Shown: positions 35,995 through 45,768, counted from the first letter of the stretch. The stretch is DNA of 64,000 bases from Vibrio chagasii (GCF_002954585.1 NZ_MSCI01000001.1:682001-746000); one strand, 5' to 3'. Translations and numbers: made by a program. The notes: generated by a model from the sequence alone, not told the origin.

Positions 35995-36476
35995 CGGTAT
36001 GATCCTTTTAATAAAATAAGAATACGTATTTACATTGAACAATCGTATTGGAATGAATAATTAAAGTAGCGCCATGTTAGGTGAATAAATTTAGGTTGAA
36101 CGTGATACCCATCAGACTATCACTCGACTAATATTCAGTGACTTATGGGATAATTAGTCATCAAAAGACTAATTATCCACGTAACTTAGTTTTGAGGACT
36201 ACTCACCTCTAACTGTTTTCAAGTATATCCAATTATATTGAATACTTTCCCACGTAATATAATGGGTAAGTTTTTAAATTTAGCTCGTGTTTGTTAGCTT
36301 GTTCACACTAAATGACCTTTAACCAATGTTTTTTAGAAATTACCGCCTTAATTCCATGCATAAATTTTTAGGCTATCTAACTAATTATTTTTAAATGGCT
36401 TGTTTTATATAGTTACGTTAATAATATGTTTAATAAAAACCACCTGTTTCAGAATATAGATTACGAGGAAGGAAAA
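35995..36476. other. 482-base intergenic region, no gene seen
   Basis: AT-rich sequence between the AraC stop and the triple RidA start. I see no ORF with a ribosome site. The one clear element is the inverted repeat at 36148-36178. Confidence 0.5.
36148..36178. repeat. perfect 12-bp inverted repeat
   Basis: GGATAATTAGTC (36148-36159) and GACTAATTATCC (36167-36178) flank ATCAAAA. There is no T run, so an operator or processing site is as likely as a terminator. Confidence 0.6.
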
Positions 36477-37361
36477 CTAAACAGCTCGTGGCGTGGTATT
36501 GAAATGACGCTTAAATTCTCGGCTGAATTGAGATGGACTAGAATAGCCAACTCGGCGTGCGGCATCACTGATACGTAGGCCTTCTAACTGGATTAGCTCC
36601 TTGGCTTTGTTAAGCCGAACCTTCTTCAAGTATTGGAGCGGTGATTCGAAAGTGACGTTGCGGAAAGCATTATGAAAAGCAGACACACTCATGTTCGCTT
36701 CGTCAGCTAGCGACTGAACAGTAATGGTTTGATCATACTCTTCATGCACTTTAGACAATGCTTTGGCGACGCGTGCGTAATGGCCATCATGATGGGCTAA
36801 ATCAAACAGTACGCGGCCCTCAGAGCCTGTCAAAGCGCGATAAACAATCTCCGTCACCATTGCGTCACCCAAGATGTTGGCTTCGATATCGCAATGCAGT
36901 GTCTTCGCCAACCGAGTGAAACTCTCTAGCATCGCCGTTTCCATTCGAGTGGACTCTAAGCCACTCGAATTCTGTTTGTGCTTGTTACAATAACTCTCCA
37001 GAAAACCTTGCTCTTCGAGCTTTTTCACTAAGCTGTGCAAACGCTGAGAATCAATGTTGATCGACAAACCCAGTAACGGCTCACCATCAACTGGTAAAGC
37101 TTCACACTCCAATGGCATTGGCACCCCCACCACAAGGTAATCACCTGCCGCGTAAGTTACTGGCCTGTCGCCTATGTAGATATTCTTTTTACCCTGTCCA
37201 AGCATGATGATACCTGACTGGTAAGTGAATGGTTGGCGCTGATTCCCACCACTACTGCGATACAACCATACGCCCTCTATCTCTGTTTCTCTGATCCCTT
37301 CAAGATCATCCCAACCTTTGAGTTCAACGTAAGATTGCAGTAACTGAGCGAGTGTATTCAT
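36477..37361 (-). CDS. yqhC: AraC-family regulator, YqhC-like
   Basis: A 294-residue AraC regulator with an AraC_N cupin-like sensor domain (about 20-170, FTYQSGIIMLGQGKKNIYIG) and two helix-turn-helix motifs (ITVQSLADEANMSVSAFHNAF and LRISDAARRVGYSSPSQFSR). In E. coli YqhC sits divergent from yqhD and activates it in response to aldehydes such as glyoxal; the same arrangement here (next gene 37555) supports the name. I chose ATG at 37361; an in-frame TTG lies at 37382. A degenerate copy of its C-terminus lies at 34562. Confidence 0.85.
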   Translation of the reverse strand: MNTLAQLLQSYVELKGWDDLEGIRETEIEGVWLYRSSGGNQRQPFTYQSGIIMLGQGKKNIYIGDRPVTYAAGDYLVVGVPMPLECEALPVDGEPLLGLSINIDSQRLHSLVKKLEEQGFLESYCNKHKQNSSGLESTRMETAMLESFTRLAKTLHCDIEANILGDAMVTEIVYRALTGSEGRVLFDLAHHDGHYARVAKALSKVHEEYDQTITVQSLADEANMSVSAFHNAFRNVTFESPLQYLKKVRLNKAKELIQLEGLRISDAARRVGYSSPSQFSREFKRHFNTTPRAV

Positions 37362-37554
37362 AACAGGTGATGTTCCATTCAAAGGTTGATGTTAGTTTGC
37401 ACAAAAGCCCAAAGAGAATATCAATTATGTAGAAATAGGCAATTAGTTTGGAGAAATTGACCTTCACCACCCTAATTCCGTGTACTAATATGCAAATATA
37501 GAAATTAAGCACTACAACAAAATAAAAATTTTAGCTTTACACAAGGAACTGACG

Positions 37555-38703
37555 ATGCAATTTACCTATGTTAACCCTACTGTTATCCACTTCGGCCAAG
37601 GCCAAATCAACGCTATCAGCCAAGCCGTTGATACTTCAAAGAAAGTACTTGTCATCTACGGTGGCGGTTCAATCAAAAGCAACGGTGTTTACGACCAAGT
37701 AGTCGCATCTCTTAAAGATCACGCTTGGATTGAGTTTTCTGGTGTTGAAGCAAACCCAACTAAAGAAACATTAGACAAAGCAGTCGCTATCGTTAAAGAA
37801 GAAAACGTAGAATTCATTATCGCTGTTGGCGGTGGTTCGGTAATCGATGGTTCGAAATATGTTGCAGCAGCAGCGAAATACGACGGTGACGGTTGGGACA
37901 TCCTAACAGGTAAGCACCAAGTAACCGAAGCGACGCCAATCGGTGCGGTACTGACGCTTCCTGCTACAGGCTCTGAATCAAACATGGGCGCAGTAATCAC
38001 TCGTAAAGCAACTCAAGAGAAGCTGGCTTTCCTAAACCCTGCGGTACAGCCTAAGTTTGCAGTTATGGACCCAGATGTAATGAAGTCTCTACCAGAGCGC
38101 CAATTGGTGAATGGTCTGGTTGATGCTTGGGTTCACGTCTGTGAGCAATACATCACTATGCCTGCTAACGCGATGGTTCAAGACGGCTACGCAGAAACAT
38201 TGCTGAAAAACCTTCTTGTACTGGGTAAACAATACGACGAGCGTGACAACGACGCATGGCGTGCAAACCTAATGTGGACAGCTAACCAAGCGCTAAACGG
38301 CCTTATTGGTACTGGTGTTCCTCAAGATTGGGCAACGCACATGATTGGTCATGAATTCACTGCATTATGGCATGTCGACCACGCACGTTCTCTAGCTATC
38401 GTTCAACCTTCACTACTTCGTAACCAGATTGAAGCGAAGCGCAATAAGCTAGAACAGATGGGTCGTAACGTATTTGGCCTAGAAACTGGCGCAGATTTAG
38501 CTGAGCGCACTATCGATGCTATCGAAGCCTTCTACCACAGCCTAGATGTAGCGACTATGTTTGATGGCTACGAGGCGGATAAAGCAACAGCTATCGACAA
38601 CGTGGTTGCACAACTAGAATCACATGGCTATTTACAACTTGGCGAGAACCAAGCGATTACACTAGAGAAAACTCGCGAGATTCTAGAGTCTGCGATCCAT
38701 TAA
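37555..38703 (+). CDS. yqhD: NADPH-dependent aldehyde reductase YqhD
   Basis: A 382-residue iron-containing alcohol dehydrogenase of the YqhD group. The N-terminal nucleotide domain has VLVIYGGGSIKSNGV and AVGGGSVIDGSKYVAAAA; metal ligands are in LVDAWVHVCEQY (Asp and His) and HMIGHEFTALWHVDHARSL (three His). Length is close to E. coli YqhD (387). It reduces short-chain aldehydes, glyoxal and furfural with NADPH. AAGGAACTGACG precedes the ATG. It is divergent from yqhC, and a terminator closes it. Confidence 0.93.
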   Translation: MQFTYVNPTVIHFGQGQINAISQAVDTSKKVLVIYGGGSIKSNGVYDQVVASLKDHAWIEFSGVEANPTKETLDKAVAIVKEENVEFIIAVGGGSVIDGSKYVAAAAKYDGDGWDILTGKHQVTEATPIGAVLTLPATGSESNMGAVITRKATQEKLAFLNPAVQPKFAVMDPDVMKSLPERQLVNGLVDAWVHVCEQYITMPANAMVQDGYAETLLKNLLVLGKQYDERDNDAWRANLMWTANQALNGLIGTGVPQDWATHMIGHEFTALWHVDHARSLAIVQPSLLRNQIEAKRNKLEQMGRNVFGLETGADLAERTIDAIEAFYHSLDVATMFDGYEADKATAIDNVVAQLESHGYLQLGENQAITLEKTREILESAIH

Positions 38704-38809
38704 CGGTTAAAATTAAAGCAAAGAAATCAGGTTTCTAAATAAAATCGCGATAATTTAAAAATTTATGCAGCGAAACTGAACCAAATTCTTTGACCTTGCG
38801 TATACCCAC

Positions 38810-38839
38810 AAGCAGCGTCCTCATCCGGCGCTGCTTTTT
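38810..38839 (+). terminator. terminator after yqhD
   Basis: AAGCAGCG and CGCTGCTT form a stem across an 11-base loop and are followed by TTTT, about 110 bases past the stop. Confidence 0.75.
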
Positions 38840-38937
38840 ATTTGCCCTACAAGATGCTATTAAATTCTCATAAGTTCCTAATTTTATGTGCAATCATATT
38901 TCTATATTGTTAAGGTAAACCTGTCTCTTTACTAGGT

Positions 38938-39684
38938 ATGAACAACGATTTGAACAATCTTAAGGAAATGGTTAAGTTTAAGTCACTTAACAAGTGGTAT
39001 GGTGATTTTCATGCCCTAAAAGATATCGATCTAAATATTGAACAGGGAGAGATTGTGGTGATTTGCGGACCATCTGGTTCTGGTAAATCCACTCTTATCC
39101 GCTGTATCAATCAGCTAGAACCGTTCGAAAGTGGCGAACTTTCCGTGTTAGAACAGTCGCTTCCCTGCAAGTTCAACACACCAGGCCAAGTTGGAATGGT
39201 GTTTCAGCACTTCCATTTATTCCCCCATCTTACTGTGCTCGAAAACTTGACTCTGTCTCCTATTCGTACGCTCAAAAAAAGCAAAGAAGAAGCAGAGAAA
39301 ACCGCCATGCATTATCTCGAGTGTGTACACATCGCAGAGCAAGCGAATAAGTACCCGGCTCAACTTTCAGGCGGCCAACAACAACGTGTGGCAATTGCGC
39401 GCTCTCTTTGCATGAAGCCCGAACTACTGCTATTCGATGAACCGACATCAGCACTTGATCCGGAAATGATCAATGAAGTGCTTGATGTAATGGTCGAACT
39501 GGCAAGTGAAGGCATTACCATGGTGTGCGTGACACACGAAATGGGCTTTGCAAAACGCGTTGCCGACCGAGTCATCTTTATGGACGAAGGACAGATCGTG
39601 GAATCTAATACACCACAGAGCCTGTTCGAAAATCCTCAACACGAACGTACTCAAGCGTTCCTAAATCAGATTCTGACTTACTGA
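38938..39684 (+). CDS. polar amino-acid ABC transporter ATPase
   Basis: A 248-residue ABC ATPase of the GlnQ/HisP group: Walker [10 protein letters not shown] (about 45-53), Q-loop [22 protein letters not shown], signature [15 protein letters not shown] (about 148) and Walker [15 protein letters not shown]. It drives import of a polar amino acid with the two permeases and binding protein that follow. Start ATG 38938 has only a weak ribosome site. Its stop TGA overlaps the next ATG by one base, which shows an operon. Confidence 0.88.
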   Translation: MNNDLNNLKEMVKFKSLNKWYGDFHALKDIDLNIEQGEIVVICGPSGSGKSTLIRCINQLEPFESGELSVLEQSLPCKFNTPGQVGMVFQHFHLFPHLTVLENLTLSPIRTLKKSKEEAEKTAMHYLECVHIAEQANKYPAQLSGGQQQRVAIARSLCMKPELLLFDEPTSALDPEMINEVLDVMVELASEGITMVCVTHEMGFAKRVADRVIFMDEGQIVESNTPQSLFENPQHERTQAFLNQILTY

Positions 39685-40481
39685 TGCTGCTCAAAATAGT
39701 GAAACCCGCCCTCTCCGCCTTGGTACAAATTGTGGTACTTGCGGCAGCCGTTGTTTGGATCCTCGATTCTGGCGCTCAGGCGATGGGATACAGCTGGCAA
39801 TGGGATCGAGTGCCTGACTACATCGCTTTCTATGAAGATGGTGAATGGTGGCCGGCAGAATTGATGGAAGGATTACTCGTTACCATCAATATCTCTCTGA
39901 TTTCTTTAGTTGCAACACTGGTGATTGGCTTAACCACAGCCCTGTTACGTAACTCCAATTCAGTTGTCGGTCGCACCCTCGCCACCAGCTATGTGGAATT
40001 GATTCGTAATACACCACTATTGGTACAAATTTACCTGCTCTATTTTGTATTCGGCCCTGTAATCGGGCTAGATCGCTTTAGCACGGCTGTTTTAGCTTTG
40101 GCACTTTTCCAAGGGGCGTACACCGCTGAGATATTTCGTGCCGGGTTAAATAGCATTTCTAAGGGACAGTTTGAAGCCGCTCAATCTTTGGGATTATCAA
40201 AGACCTATACTTACTGGGATGTGATTCTTCCTCAAGTGGTACAACGCACATTGCCACCTCTGACTAACGAAGTGATCTCCCTTATCAAAAACTCTTCGAT
40301 TGTGAGTGTCATGGCTATTTTCGACCTGACAACCGAGGCCAGAAACATTGTTTCTGAAACCGCGATGCCATTTGAGATTTGGTTCTCTGTGGCAATCATT
40401 TATCTTGCACTTACACTTTCACTTTCTGCCGTTGCAGCTTGGCTTGAGCATAAGCTCGGAGCTAACTGGCGAACACAATAA
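39684..40481 (+). CDS. amino-acid ABC transporter permease 1
   Basis: A 265-residue inner-membrane permease of the HisM/GlnP family. The EAA loop that contacts the ATPase is GQFEAAQSLGLSKTYTYWDVI (about 150-170), and ELIRNTPLLVQIYLLYF is another family mark. Five or more membrane helices are apparent. It starts within the stop codon of the ATPase gene. It should pair with the second permease at 41443. Confidence 0.87.
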   Translation: MLLKIVKPALSALVQIVVLAAAVVWILDSGAQAMGYSWQWDRVPDYIAFYEDGEWWPAELMEGLLVTINISLISLVATLVIGLTTALLRNSNSVVGRTLATSYVELIRNTPLLVQIYLLYFVFGPVIGLDRFSTAVLALALFQGAYTAEIFRAGLNSISKGQFEAAQSLGLSKTYTYWDVILPQVVQRTLPPLTNEVISLIKNSSIVSVMAIFDLTTEARNIVSETAMPFEIWFSVAIIYLALTLSLSAVAAWLEHKLGANWRTQ

Positions 40482-40493
40482 GGATTTATCAGC

Positions 40494-41303
40494 ATGAAGC
40501 TATTTAAAACCGCTATCACTGCTTTACTTGCGCTTGCCGTAAGTTTGCCTGCACTTGCGTCTAAAACGCCTAACCTAGACAAAATCAACGAACGTGGCTC
40601 TCTACGTGTTGGTATGTCGACTTTTGTTCCTTGGGCAATGCGTAACAAACAAGGCGATCTTGTCGGCTTTGAAATCGATGTGGCCAAACGTCTTGCTGAG
40701 GATTCAGGCTGGAGAGTTGAATTTGTACCGACGGCATGGGATGGCATTATCCCTTCACTGCTATCGAACAAGTTTGACGTAATCATTGGCGGTATGTCGA
40801 TTACTGAAGCGCGCGCTAAGAGTGTCCTTTTTACTGAACCATATTCTCACTCTGGTGTTCAACTGGCGGCTAACAAAGAGCTAGCAGAAGGCTTCAGCAA
40901 GATTTCTGATTTCGACTCTCGCCGAGTAAAAATTGCAGCTCGTCGTGGCGCCTTCACAGTTCAAGTTGCTCGTGAAACCTTCCCCAAAGCGAAAGTACTT
41001 CAGTTCGATGACGACGCTCAAGCGTTCCAAGAAGTACTAAACGGCAATGCACACGCGGTTATCGCTTCTAGCCCTAAGCCAGAACACGAAGCAATCAAGA
41101 ACGCTGACACGCTATTCATTCCATTTGATGAACGTCTATCAAAAGGTAACGAAGCATTTGCTGTTCGCCTTGGTGAGACCGACAAAGCTGAGTTCTTTAA
41201 CGAGTGGATTAAAGCACGTACTGAAGATGGCTGGTTAAAAGAGCGTTACGAGTACTGGTTCTCTACTCTAGATTGGCAAGATCAGATTGCTCAAGGTCAG
41301 TAA
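40494..41303 (+). CDS. periplasmic amino-acid-binding protein
   Basis: A 269-residue SBP3-family solute-binding protein. The signal peptide is AITALLALAVSLPALAS; the mature part has GSLRVGMSTFVPWAM, GFEIDVAKRLAEDSGWRVEF and IIPSLLSNKFDVIIGGMSIT, the family's ligand-lobe motifs. It delivers a polar or charged amino acid to the permeases. It is 12 bases after permease 1. A hairpin follows before permease 2. Confidence 0.88.
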   Translation: MKLFKTAITALLALAVSLPALASKTPNLDKINERGSLRVGMSTFVPWAMRNKQGDLVGFEIDVAKRLAEDSGWRVEFVPTAWDGIIPSLLSNKFDVIIGGMSITEARAKSVLFTEPYSHSGVQLAANKELAEGFSKISDFDSRRVKIAARRGAFTVQVARETFPKAKVLQFDDDAQAFQEVLNGNAHAVIASSPKPEHEAIKNADTLFIPFDERLSKGNEAFAVRLGETDKAEFFNEWIKARTEDGWLKERYEYWFSTLDWQDQIAQGQ

Positions 41304-41335
41304 TCGACGGCTAATTAGACGTTAAATAACCAATC

Positions 41336-41364
41336 AAGGCAGTACCTTGCTGGTACTGCCTTTT
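41336..41364 (+). terminator. hairpin/partial terminator inside the transporter operon
   Basis: AAGGCAGTACC and GGTACTGCCTTTT form an 11-bp stem with a TTGCT loop, ending in T4. It sits between the binding-protein gene and the second permease, so it probably lowers downstream transcription or protects the upstream mRNA. Confidence 0.7.
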
Positions 41365-41442
41365 AAGAAACACCCGAGATAGCTATAAATTCATAGCCCA
41401 GTCTCACAACACATTAATAATCATTGTTTAAACAGGAATGAC

Positions 41443-42366
41443 GTGAGTAGTACTAGCGCATTATCAACGCCCAAGCCCAACCTTCACATGAAGCCTTGGT
41501 ATCAACGCCTCAATCTCTTGGATGGTGTGTTATTTGCCATCATTTGTACGTTTGCAGGTTGGCTTTATTATCGCTCTGCTGTCGGCATTAACTATCAGTG
41601 GCGATGGGAAGACGCGTTCAGGCTGATCTTCATTCCACCTTCTCAAGGTAGCATCCCTTACTTCTTCCAAGGCCTAGTCGCAACACTACGTTTAAGTTTG
41701 TGGAGTATGGTGTTGGCCTTATCTTTCGGTACCCTGCTTGGGGTCGCAAGACACTCTAAGATCGCTCTATTTAAAACACCAGCTCTGCTTTTCATCCAAT
41801 TGGTTCGAAATATTCCACCACTGGTTTTTGTGTTTATCTTTTACTTTTTTGTCTCTAACCAGCTGATTCCTTTGCTTGGTTTAGAAACCCTTCTACGTGA
41901 ACACAATGGCGATATTAACCAGCTGCAAGCCTTTCTATTTGGCCCAGCCAACCTTTGGGAAAACTTAGCTTCTGGGGTTATCTGTATTGGTCTACTCTCT
42001 TCGGCGTATATCGCTGAAGTGATTCGCGCTGGCTTGGAAAGCATTCCTAAAGGCCAATGGGAAGCGGCGGACTCACTTGGTTTATCCGTCTTCTCAAAAT
42101 ATCGATATGTGATAGGCCCACAGGTATTAACCGCGATTACACCACCTTTGGCTGGCCAAGCAATTTCGTTGGTAAAAGACACCTCGATTGTGTCTCTGAT
42201 TTCGATTCAAGAAATGACCTTCGTTGGCACCGAGATGGCCAACTCATCCGGTTTGATCTTTGAAATCTGGCTGATTGTTGGCGCGGTTTACTTCGCATTA
42301 TGTTTTACTCTCTCGCGTATTTTCAGAAAAATAGAGCAACGCTCAAGTGCTTATCTCAACCGCTAA
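41443..42366 (+). CDS. amino-acid ABC transporter permease 2
   Basis: A 307-residue permease of the HisM/GlnP family. Its EAA loop is GQWEAADSLGLSVFSKYRYVI (about 203-223) and FIQLVRNIPPLVFVFIFYFF is the matching conserved helix. It begins at GTG 41443 with AGGAA six bases upstream. It is longer at the N-terminus than permease 1 by about 40 residues. It completes the heteromeric transporter with the genes at 38938-41303. Confidence 0.86.
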   Translation: MSSTSALSTPKPNLHMKPWYQRLNLLDGVLFAIICTFAGWLYYRSAVGINYQWRWEDAFRLIFIPPSQGSIPYFFQGLVATLRLSLWSMVLALSFGTLLGVARHSKIALFKTPALLFIQLVRNIPPLVFVFIFYFFVSNQLIPLLGLETLLREHNGDINQLQAFLFGPANLWENLASGVICIGLLSSAYIAEVIRAGLESIPKGQWEAADSLGLSVFSKYRYVIGPQVLTAITPPLAGQAISLVKDTSIVSLISIQEMTFVGTEMANSSGLIFEIWLIVGAVYFALCFTLSRIFRKIEQRSSAYLNR

Positions 42367-42444
42367 TTTGCACCTAGTCACCCTATTGTTTCTGCAGCAT
42401 TTCAGTGACCTTTTCTTACCCTAGCCTGTAATTTTCATCAGCTT

Positions 42445-42479
42445 ATCCTGATTGGTTTAACTCATTGACCAATCAGGAT
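42445..42479 (+). terminator. terminator-like inverted repeat after permease 2
   Basis: ATCCTGATTGGT and ACCAATCAGGAT form a perfect 12-bp stem with an 11-base loop, about 80 bases past the stop. The trailing bases TAATCGTTTC are a poor T run. Confidence 0.5.
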
Positions 42480-42581
42480 TAATCGTTTCAAAACTCTCGC
42501 CTAAAACACAGCAAACCCTTTATTTAAACACTATACTTTGAATACCAAACCCCATCGGATTCTCTCAAAGGTCAAACCAAC

Positions 42582-43526
42582 ATGGATAATCATAAAGAAA
42601 GAGCGTTTTATGCCGTTGTAGGCGCATTAGTGGGGGACGCTGCCTCTATGGGGCTGCATTGGTTATATGATCAAGAGAGGATCATACAGGTAGCGGGGTT
42701 TGAGCCTGAGTTTCGCTCACCAAACGAGTCCGATTATCAAGATAAAGGCTATTTTGCTCACCAAGGAAAATCCGCAGGCGACCAATCACAATACGGCGCT
42801 CAACTATTAGCGATGGTCGATAGCCTAGTCGACAATCAACACTACGATGAAGCAAGTTACATCAAGCATTTCCGCTTCTGGTTTGATTTCGGCGGCAGTT
42901 GGCAAGGTTACATAGATAAAGCAACGCGCATGAGCTTGCTGAACATACACCAACTGGAACTGGCCAATGCCCCCATCACAGCCTGTGGCGCTGATGACAC
43001 GCAATTACCTGCTATTTCAAAAATCGTCCCATTAGTGGCTTGTACTTATACTTCTCACACCTTACCAGCGATGGTCGAAAGCGCGGTTCGAGTGACTAAT
43101 AACAACGACAAAGCCGTGGAGTGGGCGCAGGCTATTACCCTGCTGATTCAAGCCTCGATACAAGGTAATTCGCCATCACAATCGGTAGAGATGGTAAGAC
43201 AGACCTGCAGCAAGTTTATACACGATCAAATCGATGAAGCATTGGCAGAGCCTGAACTTTCAATCACTGAGGCTGCAAAGAAATTTGGATTGCATTGTGA
43301 ATTAGGCGCCGCGTTCCCACTGCTGATTCGCATCATTGCAGGCGCTCAAAGCTTTAAACAAGGTGTTCGAGATAACATTTTATGTGGCGGTGATAGTTGT
43401 GGGCGTGCGATTGTGATTGGCGCGGTATTAGCAGCTTGTTTCTACGAAGAAGACGGATCGATTCCAAAAGAGTGGCTGAAACAAGTCGAGCTCAATGGTG
43501 GTGTATTGTCTCTGCCCATTGAGTAA
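42582..43526 (+). CDS. ADP-ribosylglycohydrolase-like protein
   Basis: A 314-residue protein of the DraG/ADP-ribosylhydrolase fold. It opens AVVGALVGDAASMGLHWLYD with the metal-binding Asp, and ends CGGDSCGRAIVIGAVLAACF, the variant of the family's GGDTDTxA metal site. The Ser/Cys in place of TDT is unusual. DraG-type enzymes remove ADP-ribose from proteins or DNA; the substrate is unknown, and there is no DraT or other ADP-ribosyltransferase nearby. Confidence 0.8.
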   Translation: MDNHKERAFYAVVGALVGDAASMGLHWLYDQERIIQVAGFEPEFRSPNESDYQDKGYFAHQGKSAGDQSQYGAQLLAMVDSLVDNQHYDEASYIKHFRFWFDFGGSWQGYIDKATRMSLLNIHQLELANAPITACGADDTQLPAISKIVPLVACTYTSHTLPAMVESAVRVTNNNDKAVEWAQAITLLIQASIQGNSPSQSVEMVRQTCSKFIHDQIDEALAEPELSITEAAKKFGLHCELGAAFPLLIRIIAGAQSFKQGVRDNILCGGDSCGRAIVIGAVLAACFYEEDGSIPKEWLKQVELNGGVLSLPIE

Positions 43527-43566
43527 TTTGTATTAAGCCCATGTAACCTTTCTAGTAATAAAAACT

Positions 43567-43603
43567 AAAGTGCCTGTCGATTCCTTGCTCGACAGGCGCT
43601 TTT
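43567..43603. terminator. terminator between convergent genes
   Basis: AAAGTGCCTGTCGA and TCGACAGGCGCTTTT pair with one mismatch around an 8-base loop, ending in a T run. Confidence 0.8.
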
Positions 43604-43725
43604 CTTTCCACTATTCACTTCAACGAGTGGCTTAAACGGATAGCTTCAGTTTCGGGCAATAAACTTCGCGGATTCCTACGACCGCTAGTTTATCACTCTA
43701 ACTGAACCTATTTCGTTCCTCGTGC

Positions 43726-45732
43726 CTAGAACTGATACGCGGCAGAAAGCTTGTAGTTACGGCCAGGTTCATAGTCATCTAGCGTAAAACCTCTCGCCGT
43801 ACCTGAACGAGATGCGTGCGAGGTGTATTGCTCGTCAAACACGTTGTCGATACCAAAAGTAACAGACAGGCCATCGACCGTTGATGGCACCCATTGCGCA
43901 TAAAGGTTATGAACATCGTACCCTTCTTTAATTGGCTGACCATCAAATACGTTATCTTCGTCTTTAACAAACATCGAGTTCCACCCAAAGATCGTTTCAA
44001 GCGCTTCAGACTGATAATCCAGAGTCAACGTGATGCTATCGCCCATATCAATACTGCGACCATTTCCACCCGCGACAGCGCCGCCTGTGTCTTTGTTTTT
44101 AGTATCTGAACGTGCATAAGAAAGTTTACTGTTAAACATCTCGTAGCCGTAAGACAAGCTTGCTTCAAAGCCTTTGATCTCCACGTCGCCTAAGTTGTAG
44201 ATCAAGTAACTTTGGCTCGCACGCTGGTACTCTTCTGCAATGTAATCATCAATATTGGTTTGGAATACAGTTAGGTTCGCACCAACAAAGTGATCATCAA
44301 TACGCTTGTCGAAACGCACGCCACCTTGTGTGTTCTGCCCTGTTTCAGCTTTGATATCATCCGCTAAGTATGCGGCATCTTGATACGCAATAAAGGTCTC
44401 CATCAACTCAGGGCCTTTAAATAACGAACGTGTGCTCGCAAACAACGTCCAATCTTGTGTCATATCCCATTGCGTCGCTAGAGACCAAGTTACATCATCG
44501 AAATCGTCATTTCCTGTCTCTGCTTTACGCTGATAATCATCAAAGCGAATACCCGCTGTGATCGAAAAGGCTTGAGTAAAGTAGAACTGGTCTTCAACAA
44601 AAAGCGCGGTAGAAATGGCCGACTCATCCATAAACTTACTGCTGCCGTAATAACTGCTTGATGACTTGTCCATGTAATCAAAACCGTAAGTCGCAACATT
44701 ATCAAACGACATCAAACGATAGTCCGATTGGAACTTAGCATTCACGCCAAAGTTCTGATTCTTTGCCGTGTTTTTAGACAAACGGTTCGATGGCCAGCGT
44801 GGTGCCATAACAGTTTCATCACGCTTAATTTCAGTTTGAGTGTTGTAAAGCGTCACGTCACCTTGATGAATATCGCCACGTAGCTCATAGCTTGCAGTGA
44901 CGGTGTCACGATCGTAATCGGTCGGGATTAGAATATCGTTAGAAAGACCTTCATTCGCGCCACCCGACATATCCGGGCGTGGACTATAATCACCGCTATC
45001 GCGGTAGAGATCATAAGCGAGTTCAAATCGGTGCAAGTCGCTCGGTTCAAAGCCAATTTTACCTAGAATGTTATATACATCCCCTTCTGAACCAAAGGTC
45101 TCATTGCCGTCACCATCTTCAAAGTTATCACGGCTCATGTAGTGGCTATAGAGCATGGCATCAACGTTATCCGATAATAAGCCATACACAGTTAAAGAGC
45201 CTTGCTGACTTGCGTTAGTGGCATAACCGCCATAGACACGAGCTCCGAATCTTTCGTCGTAACGAAGCAGGTCTTTTGCATCTTTAGTTTCAAACAACAC
45301 AGAGCCACCGAGTCCATTTTGCGTGACTGAGTTGTTACCTACTTGGATATCGGCCGATTTCAAAATGTCTGGGTTAAGCGTGAGGTTGCCAATATGGTGG
45401 AACATGTTGGCGTGCTGAGATGCGCCATCAAGTCGAATATCGAGGTCCGTTTCGCTCAAGCCACGAATCGTAATCCTTTGGTTCACCGAGTGCGTGCCGC
45501 CAACATCAACACCCGGAATCTCACGTAGTAGATCAGACATATGGTCAGCTTGCTTAAGTGACATATCGTCGGCAATGATCGATTCGGTGTTACTAGATAC
45601 CTTCGTTCCCCACACCACCACTTCGTCAAAGTGCGATGTGTTCTCTTCTGCTATCACAGGGCTGCTAACCGCACTGGCTATGGCAATACAGAGGGCTGAA
45701 AGCTTGATTGTTGAGCTGACTGGGCTTTCCAT
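43726..45732 (-). CDS. TonB-dependent outer-membrane receptor (iron/siderophore type)
   Basis: A 668-residue receptor. Signal peptide (LCIAIASAVSSPVIA), TonB-box-like DEVVVWG near residue 33, plug domain (about 50-160, LLREIPGVDVGG ... RITIRGL) and a 22-strand barrel ending PGRNYKLSAAYQF, with the aromatic last residue needed for outer-membrane insertion. It imports a ferric siderophore or similar ligand using TonB energy. A Fur-like box lies 22 bases upstream and an AraC regulator is divergent, an arrangement used by vibrios for siderophore-receptor pairs. The ligand cannot be read from sequence. Confidence 0.86.
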   Translation of the reverse strand: MESPVSSTIKLSALCIAIASAVSSPVIAEENTSHFDEVVVWGTKVSSNTESIIADDMSLKQADHMSDLLREIPGVDVGGTHSVNQRITIRGLSETDLDIRLDGASQHANMFHHIGNLTLNPDILKSADIQVGNNSVTQNGLGGSVLFETKDAKDLLRYDERFGARVYGGYATNASQQGSLTVYGLLSDNVDAMLYSHYMSRDNFEDGDGNETFGSEGDVYNILGKIGFEPSDLHRFELAYDLYRDSGDYSPRPDMSGGANEGLSNDILIPTDYDRDTVTASYELRGDIHQGDVTLYNTQTEIKRDETVMAPRWPSNRLSKNTAKNQNFGVNAKFQSDYRLMSFDNVATYGFDYMDKSSSSYYGSSKFMDESAISTALFVEDQFYFTQAFSITAGIRFDDYQRKAETGNDDFDDVTWSLATQWDMTQDWTLFASTRSLFKGPELMETFIAYQDAAYLADDIKAETGQNTQGGVRFDKRIDDHFVGANLTVFQTNIDDYIAEEYQRASQSYLIYNLGDVEIKGFEASLSYGYEMFNSKLSYARSDTKNKDTGGAVAGGNGRSIDMGDSITLTLDYQSEALETIFGWNSMFVKDEDNVFDGQPIKEGYDVHNLYAQWVPSTVDGLSVTFGIDNVFDEQYTSHASRSGTARGFTLDDYEPGRNYKLSAAYQF

Positions 45733-45753
45733 AAATTCAATCCTAGATGTAAA

Positions 45754-45768
45754 TGATAATAATTCGCA
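45754..45768. promoter_or_regulatory. Fur-like box between the TonB receptor and AraC genes
   Basis: TGATAAT-A-ATTCGCA matches the 7-1-7 Fur model at 12 of 14 arm positions (ideal TGATAAT-A-ATTATCA). It lies 22 bases before the receptor ATG and 81 before the AraC ATG, so iron could repress both. Confidence 0.6.

Noticed and set aside
40494..41303. Opine or siderophore binding role for the SBP
   Set aside because: The motifs are those of ordinary SBP3 amino-acid-binding proteins; nothing specific to opines is visible.
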